Origin: Haloarculaceae archaeon
GTDB taxonomy: Archaea > Halobacteriota > Halobacteria > Halobacteriales > Haloarculaceae
Length of the DNA stretch: 9,502 bases
Assembly (NCBI GenBank): GCA_018609665.1
Contig: JAHENN010000171.1
Location: 1 to 9,502 of the forward strand
Reading direction: 5' to 3'
A model generated the notes under the pieces. It was not told the origin of the DNA. It was given only the letters and a program-made list of their open reading frames with translations, and searched no databases. The position numbers and the translations under genes were made by a program. The stretch's first letter is position 1; each line of letters begins with the position of its first letter. Positions 5,589-9,502 of the stretch are shown here, in pieces.

Positions 5589-6416
5589 TCACAGCGCGGT
5601 CGTGTCGCCGATTTCCAGCAGCTCCAGCCGCTCCGGGTGGTCGTAGCTGCGGACGTGCGGGCGGAGCGCCGCCGGGTCCGCCGTCAGCCCCTTCCACATG
5701 TCCCAGTGGGTCGGTACGAGCCGGTCGAGCTCGAGCTGTGCGGCCGCCTCGGCGGCGGCGTTCTCGTCGGCGTACCACTCGGTGTACGTCGGCTCGCGGC
5801 TCTCCTTGTCGGGGATCATCCCGGCAGAGCCGAACGCGACCACCCCCAGGTCGAGGTCGTACCGGTCGCCGATGTCGTCGAAGGCCTCGCTCGGCCGGGC
5901 GTCGCCGCCGTGGAAGACGGTGCCGGCCTCGTGCTCGAAGACGTAGGCGACCGGGTGGTCGGCGTCGGGGTCCCGCGCCGGCTCGACGTGGACGTCGAAG
6001 CTCCCGACGGCGACCGTCTCGCCCTCCGCGACCTCGACGAACGAGTCGGCGTCGACGTCGTGGTCGTCGGTCCAGCCGCGGGCCGTCGCGACGGACGCCG
6101 ACGGCCCGTAGAAGGCCGCGTCGGTCCCCTCGAGAACCGGCGCCTGCGAGGGCCCGTGGACGTGGTCGGTGTGCTCGTGGGTCGCGAACACCGCGTCGGC
6201 CGCGGCGACGTCCGCCGGGTCGAACGGGACGGGTATCATCCGGACGGTCCGGGGCGGGTCGCCGGTTCCGAGATACGGGTCGACGAAGACGGTCGTCCCG
6301 TCGGCGGCCTTCAGGACGAGGCCGTTGCAGCCGAGATACCACAGCCGGACGCCGTCGGGGTCGGCGTCGGCGACGGTCTCGGGGAGCCACGTCCCCCAGT
6401 CCGAGTGGACGGTCAT
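5589..6416 (-). CDS. metallo-beta-lactamase-fold hydrolase, UlaG-like
   Basis: A 275-residue cytoplasmic metal-dependent hydrolase. The fold opens with VRLWYLGCNGLVLKAADGTTVFVDPYLG (23-50). The zinc motif HxHxDH is complete: His80, His82, Asp84, His85 (THEHTDH). Further metal or catalytic positions are Asp172 (FHGGDARP) and His237 (VPTHWDMWKG). This arrangement fits the UlaG branch, whose founding member opens the lactone ring of ascorbate-6-phosphate. Archaeal members are not known to share that substrate, so the substrate here is unassigned. The length is normal. The ATG at 6416 has a TTTTTAT box at -27. It lies 66 bp downstream of the YlbF-family gene, same strand. Confidence 0.9.
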   Translation of the reverse strand: MTVHSDWGTWLPETVADADPDGVRLWYLGCNGLVLKAADGTTVFVDPYLGTGDPPRTVRMIPVPFDPADVAAADAVFATHEHTDHVHGPSQAPVLEGTDAAFYGPSASVATARGWTDDHDVDADSFVEVAEGETVAVGSFDVHVEPARDPDADHPVAYVFEHEAGTVFHGGDARPSEAFDDIGDRYDLDLGVVAFGSAGMIPDKESREPTYTEWYADENAAAEAAAQLELDRLVPTHWDMWKGLTADPAALRPHVRSYDHPERLELLEIGDTTAL

Positions 6417-6439
6417 GACGTTCGGTGACGCGACGACGG

Positions 6440-6446
6440 ATAAAAA
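6440..6446 (-). promoter_or_regulatory. TATA-like box for the hydrolase gene
   Basis: TTTTTAT on the minus strand, centred 27 bases before the ATG at 6416. It is one of the clearest promoter boxes of the window. Confidence 0.65.
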
Positions 6447-6482
6447 GGGACGCGGTTCGACGGGCGGTCCGCGACGGCCGGC

Positions 6483-6878
6483 TCAGTCCTCGCAGCAGCC
6501 GCCGGCGGTCTGACCGAAGTCGACTTCGAGCGGCTCGGAGACGCGCTCGTTGAGCTCCTGGAGCCGCAGCTCGACCTCCGACTGCGTCTGCAGGAACTCC
6601 GACATCTTCGGCTTCTCGTGGAGCTCCTGCTGGGTCCGCTGCAGCTCCCGGAGGTCGTCGTTCGTCGCCTCGCCGGCCTGTCGGGCCATCATGAACTCCT
6701 CCCGCAGCCGCTCGAAGGCCTGGATTTCCTCCTGCAGCTCCGCGTCGCTCTCGACGGCTTCCTTGGCCTCGAGGTACTCCTCGTAGACCGGGAGGTCGGC
6801 GATGGCCTCGCCGAGCCTCGCGGCGAGCTCGTCGACGTCGTCCGTGCGGTCGGGGTCGCTCGCGGTTTCGACGCTCAT
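6483..6878 (-). CDS. YlbF/YmcA-family helical protein with C-terminal Cys-Cys
   Basis: A 131-residue, nearly all-helical acidic protein. Residues 13-113 match the YlbF/YmcA (Com_YlbF) pattern: LGEAIADLPVYEEYLEAKEA, then EIQAFERLREEF, and a conserved P-KMSEFLQTQSEVE segment (90-103) before a final helix. In Bacillus, YlbF and YmcA join YaaT in a complex that affects RNA decay and development and carries iron-sulfur clusters. The archaeal role is not established. The tail FGQTAGGCCED carries adjacent Cys128 and Cys129, which could bind a metal or cluster. The open frame continues upstream to 7040, but the ATG at 6878 is chosen because the family domain begins just after it and a weak TATA-like box lies at -26. 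It is divergent from dph2. Confidence 0.88.
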   Translation of the reverse strand: MSVETASDPDRTDDVDELAARLGEAIADLPVYEEYLEAKEAVESDAELQEEIQAFERLREEFMMARQAGEATNDDLRELQRTQQELHEKPKMSEFLQTQSEVELRLQELNERVSEPLEVDFGQTAGGCCED

Positions 6879-6993
6879 TATCGGCGATTCGTGCCTCGGA
6901 CGTTTAGGGGTGCCGGAAGCTGCACGTCGGGCCGTCTCGCCGGAAGCACGGCGAAGCGCGCACGTTTTACGCGCCGGTGCACAACCGGACGTA
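6879..6993. promoter_or_regulatory. divergent promoter region between the YlbF-family gene and dph2
   Basis: A 115-bp gap. For dph2, TTTTAC (6965-6970) is centred about 26 bases before the ATG at 6994. For the YlbF-family gene, a weaker minus-strand CTAAAC (6901-6906) is centred at a similar distance from the ATG at 6878. Both transcripts would be leaderless. Confidence 0.55.
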
Positions 6994-8064
6994 ATGAGCC
7001 ACGACTCGACGGACCGAAGCGAGGGCGACCTCCGGAACACGGGGATGTCGCTGAAGCACGACCGGACGTGGGACTACGAGCTCGACCGCATCGTCGAGGC
7101 GGTCGCCGAGCGGGACGCCTCGACGGTCGGCCTGCAGTTCCCCGAGGGGCTGAAGCGACGGGGCCCCCGCGTCGCCGACGACCTCCGGGCGGAACTGCCC
7201 GACGGCGTCGACGTGATGATCTCCGGCAAGCCCTGCTACGGCGCCTGCGACCTCGACACCTACCTGATGCGCCGGACGGACGTCTTCGTCCACTTCGGCC
7301 ACTCGCCGATGAAGGAGTCGGACAAGATCATCTACGTGCCGCTGTTCTCCAACGTCGACGTCACGCCCATCATGGAGGAGTCGCTGGCGGAGCTGCCCGC
7401 GCCGGAACCGGCAGCCGACGCCGGCGAGCGGCCCGCGGTGGGGCTCGTCACGACCGCCCAGCACATGAACAAGTTCGACGAGATGCGCTCGTGGCTCGAG
7501 GGCCGCGGCTTCGACGTCGAGACCCGCCGCGGCGACGAGCGGCTGACCAACGAGGGGCAGGTGCTCGGCTGCAACTACGCGTCGGCGGACGTCGACGCCG
7601 ACCACATCCTCTACGTCGGCGGCGGCAAGTTCCACCCCCTGGGGCTGGCGATGGAACACCCCGACAAGACGGTCGTCATCGCCGACCCCGTCAACAACGT
7701 CGTCACCATCGCCGACACGGAGAAGTTCATGAAACAGCGGTACGCCGCGGTCCACAAGGCGATGGACGCCGAGGAGTGGGGCGTCATCTTCTGTACGAAG
7801 ATCGGCCAGGGCCGCTGGGAGACCGCCCAGGAGATCGTCGCCGACAACGACGACGCCTACCTCATCACGATGGACGAGGTGACGCCGGACCGGCTGACCA
7901 ACTTCGGGCTGGACGCCTACGTCAACACCGGCTGTCCGCGCATCACCACCGACGACGGCCCGCAGTTCAAGCAGCCGATGCTGACGCCCGGGGAGTACCG
8001 CATCGCGATCGGCGAGGAGCCGCTCGAGAGCCTGGAGTTCGACACCTTCCACGGCACCTGGTAG
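6994..8064 (+). CDS. dph2: diphthamide synthase Dph2 (3-amino-3-carboxypropyl transferase)
   Basis: A 356-residue archaeal Dph2. This enzyme uses an iron-sulfur cluster and S-adenosylmethionine in a non-classical radical reaction. It moves the 3-amino-3-carboxypropyl group onto a histidine of elongation factor 2, the first step of diphthamide formation. Diagnostic segments are VGLQFPEGLKRRG (45-57), SGKPCYGACDLD (77-88), FGHSPM (101-106), LGCNY (191-195) and NTGCPRI (311-317). Cluster ligands, one per domain, are expected at Cys81 or Cys85, Cys193 and Cys314; Cys267 is extra. The length is typical of a complete archaeal enzyme. The ATG at 6994 is chosen over upstream in-frame starts because family similarity begins near residue 20 and TTTTAC lies at leaderless spacing. 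Other diphthamide genes are not in this window. Confidence 0.97.
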   Translation: MSHDSTDRSEGDLRNTGMSLKHDRTWDYELDRIVEAVAERDASTVGLQFPEGLKRRGPRVADDLRAELPDGVDVMISGKPCYGACDLDTYLMRRTDVFVHFGHSPMKESDKIIYVPLFSNVDVTPIMEESLAELPAPEPAADAGERPAVGLVTTAQHMNKFDEMRSWLEGRGFDVETRRGDERLTNEGQVLGCNYASADVDADHILYVGGGKFHPLGLAMEHPDKTVVIADPVNNVVTIADTEKFMKQRYAAVHKAMDAEEWGVIFCTKIGQGRWETAQEIVADNDDAYLITMDEVTPDRLTNFGLDAYVNTGCPRITTDDGPQFKQPMLTPGEYRIAIGEEPLESLEFDTFHGTW

Positions 8065-8087
8065 CGACCCTTCGACCGGCGACAGCG

Positions 8088-8093
8088 TTTTTT
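8088..8093 (+). terminator. T-run after dph2, also a possible promoter box
   Basis: Six T residues 24 bases after the dph2 stop codon, without a clear stem before them, resemble a haloarchaeal oligo-T terminator. The run is also centred about 25 bases before the ATG at 8116, so it may serve as the TATA-like box of the next gene. Confidence 0.45.
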
Positions 8094-8115
8094 CCACCCG
8101 GTTCGAGCGAGTATC

Positions 8116-8817
8116 ATGCAGCGCCCTCCCGCCCGCAGGCTCGGCCTCGCCGCCGGGTGTCTCTGTCTGATCGCCGCGGCGCCGGCCGCCGCCCAGCAAC
8201 CGGCTCCCGGTGACGTCGGACTGTCGCTGACCGCCCGCGCGTTCGCGTCGGCGCTCGTGACGCTCGTCGTCGCCGGCGGGCTCGTCGCCCTCGTGCCGGA
8301 GTACGTCGAGCGGACGACCGACCGGATTCTGGACGCGCCGGGCGAGACGTTCATCTACGGGGTCGGCATCGGCGTCGTCGCGGTCATCGTCGCCGTCGTG
8401 CTGGTGTTCACCGTCGTCGGCATCGTGGTGTCGGTGCCGATACTGATCGCCCTCGCGGTCGTCGGCTACCTCGGCTTCCTCGCGGCGGGGCGGGTCGTGA
8501 GCGAGAGCTGGGGGGCCGCGGTGGCCGTCGCGGTCGCGGTCGCCGTCGTCACGGGAGGCGTCCCGGTGCTCGGCGGGCTCGTCGGGTTCGTCCTGAACAG
8601 CATGGGAATCGGCGCGGCCTACCTCGACTACCGAGGCGACGGGACGCGGCAGACCCGGGGTGACACGAGACGGTCCGGCGCCGCAGGGGGGTCCGGATAC
8701 GGCTCGAACCGGGCCGGCTCCCGGACCCGGAAGCGACGGAGCGGGCCGCCGTCGGGCTCGGGAACCGGCAGCGACGGGGGCGAACGGGACGGAAGCGACC
8801 CCGGGTCGTCGCGCTGA
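8116..8817 (+). CDS. multi-pass membrane protein with basic Gly/Ser-rich tail
   Basis: A 233-residue protein. Residues 1-28 look like a signal peptide (RR, then a hydrophobic stretch ending AAPAAAQQ). Hydrophobic segments follow at about 40-62, 78-101, 103-126 and 131-169. Between the first two lies a conserved-looking loop VPEYVERTTDRILDAPGETF (60-79), of a type I recall from haloarchaeal membrane proteins of unknown function. Residues 172-233 form a tail rich in Gly, Ser and Arg (TRKRRSGPPSGSGTGSDGG) and net basic at first, which is unusual for a halophile. An AVAVAVAVAVV run (138-146) reflects GTCGCG-type codon repeats. A lipobox reading at Cys15 is possible but leaves too short a hydrophobic core. 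Function unknown. Confidence 0.88.
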   Translation: MQRPPARRLGLAAGCLCLIAAAPAAAQQPAPGDVGLSLTARAFASALVTLVVAGGLVALVPEYVERTTDRILDAPGETFIYGVGIGVVAVIVAVVLVFTVVGIVVSVPILIALAVVGYLGFLAAGRVVSESWGAAVAVAVAVAVVTGGVPVLGGLVGFVLNSMGIGAAYLDYRGDGTRQTRGDTRRSGAAGGSGYGSNRAGSRTRKRRSGPPSGSGTGSDGGERDGSDPGSSR

Positions 8818-8905
8818 GCGGGACGACCGCCGGCGACGCGGGGCCGCGAACGTCCGGCTGCCTGCCCGGAGTCGGCCCGCCGGCCACCCGACACACCGGA
8901 AGACG

Positions 8906-8909
8906 TTTT
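8906..8909 (+). promoter_or_regulatory. T-rich promoter box for the lipoprotein gene
   Basis: TTTT within ACGTTTTCC is centred about 25 bases before the ATG at 8933, the same leaderless spacing as its neighbours. Confidence 0.45.
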
Positions 8910-8932
8910 CCGCCCGCTCCGATACCAGTGAT

Positions 8933-9502
8933 ATGGCTCCGAGTCGGCGCCGGGTTCTCGCGGCGGTCGGGGCGGCGCTGGTCGCGGGCTGCAACGAGTC
9001 GAACCAACCGACGGAGCCGCCCGAGCGGACGGTGACGCCGGTCGACGTCCCCCGGGCGCCGGCGGCCGCCCTCGGGGAGGCCGTCGGTGTCGCGGTCCCG
9101 GAGGTTCCGGCCGCGACCGTCATTTCCGACGAGCACCGAGAGACAGTCGTTGCGGCCGCCGAGCGGCTCGTCGACGCCGCCGAACGGGAAGCGGAGGCGG
9201 CGGAAGTCGAGCCGTCGGCCGCGGAGGGCGTCCGGGACGGCGAGGAGCCCCTCGCGACGGCCCGGGAGCGACTCGATGAACTGCGGGCATCGGCCCCGCC
9301 GCGACGGTACCGCCGGGTCGACCGCGGGTTCGGCGACGTCGGGTCGGTCCTCGGCTACGCCCGGGCGGCGGCGGGCGACCTCGACGTCGGGGCCGTCCGG
9401 GAGGCGCTGGCGGCCGAACGGGACCGTCACACCGCTCTCCGGGCCGGCTTCGATCACCGGCTGGCGGCGCCGGTCGCCCGCTTCCTCCCGACGGCGGGCG
9501 CC
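8933..9502 (+). CDS. Tat-type lipoprotein, unknown function (partial, runs off right edge)
   Basis: The frame is open from ATG 8933 to the end of the window (190 codons, no stop). The N-terminus MAPSRRRVLAAVGAALVAGC combines a twin-arginine motif (SRRRVL) with a lipobox (VAGC, Cys20), as in haloarchaeal lipoproteins exported folded by the Tat system and anchored outside the membrane. A Thr/Pro/Glu-rich spacer (21-40) follows. The rest is Ala/Glu/Arg-rich and likely helical (about 67-96, 105-123 and 136-170), with RRYRRVDRGFGDVGSVLGYA at 126-145. I do not recognise a family or binding motif. It starts 115 bp after the membrane protein gene and has its own T-rich box. Confidence 0.85.
   Translation, partial: MAPSRRRVLAAVGAALVAGCNESNQPTEPPERTVTPVDVPRAPAAALGEAVGVAVPEVPAATVISDEHRETVVAAAERLVDAAEREAEAAEVEPSAAEGVRDGEEPLATARERLDELRASAPPRRYRRVDRGFGDVGSVLGYARAAAGDLDVGAVREALAAERDRHTALRAGFDHRLAAPVARFLPTAGA

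Noticed and set aside
6967..9123. 718-codon minus-strand frame opposite dph2 and the membrane protein
   Set aside because: Antisense to a confidently identified dph2; composition is a mirror of its codons.
8549..9457. 302-codon minus-strand frame at the right end
   Set aside because: Overlaps the plus-strand lipoprotein gene, which has a Tat motif, a lipobox and a promoter box; the minus frame has none.

Overview
The window looks like chromosomal DNA from a haloarchaeon. Coding regions are very GC-rich with strong G/C at third codon positions. The predicted proteins are mostly acidic (Asp/Glu-rich). Nearly every gene has a T/A-rich box centred about 24-27 bases before its ATG and no ribosome binding site, which is the usual picture of leaderless haloarchaeal transcripts. 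An archaeal Dph2 (diphthamide synthesis) confirms the domain. Genus cannot be told from the sequence alone.

Left part (1-2927): the 3' end of a possible gene stops at 77. It is followed by about 1 kb without a convincing gene but with several inverted repeats, the strongest at 572-600. Next comes a two-gene operon: a small DNA-binding protein (ribbon-helix-helix plus winged helix, 1138-1524) overlaps by 11 bases a tyrosine recombinase (1514-2533). Just upstream of this operon lies a perfect 8-bp inverted repeat (1073-1092). Its inner bases fit the layout of a Xer/dif recombination site: ATAA, a 6-bp centre, then TTAT. A second gene-free stretch of about 390 bp follows the recombinase. The recombinase, its putative partner and a candidate target site therefore sit in a gene-poor pocket, and this is the most interesting part of the window.

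Middle part (2928-6878): five minus-strand genes. In transcription order from the right they are a YlbF/YmcA-family helical protein with a C-terminal Cys-Cys, a UlaG-like metallo-beta-lactamase-fold hydrolase, an acidic modular coiled-coil protein, a diverged HisG-like protein with an altered phosphoribosyl-binding loop, and a four-helix membrane protein. Each has its own TATA-like box, so they are probably not one strict operon.

Right part (6994-9502): plus-strand dph2, divergent from the YlbF-family gene; then a multi-pass membrane protein with an unusual basic Gly/Ser tail; then a Tat-type lipoprotein that runs off the right edge. Apart from dph2, the metallo-hydrolase, the YlbF-family protein and the recombinase, functions here are not established.
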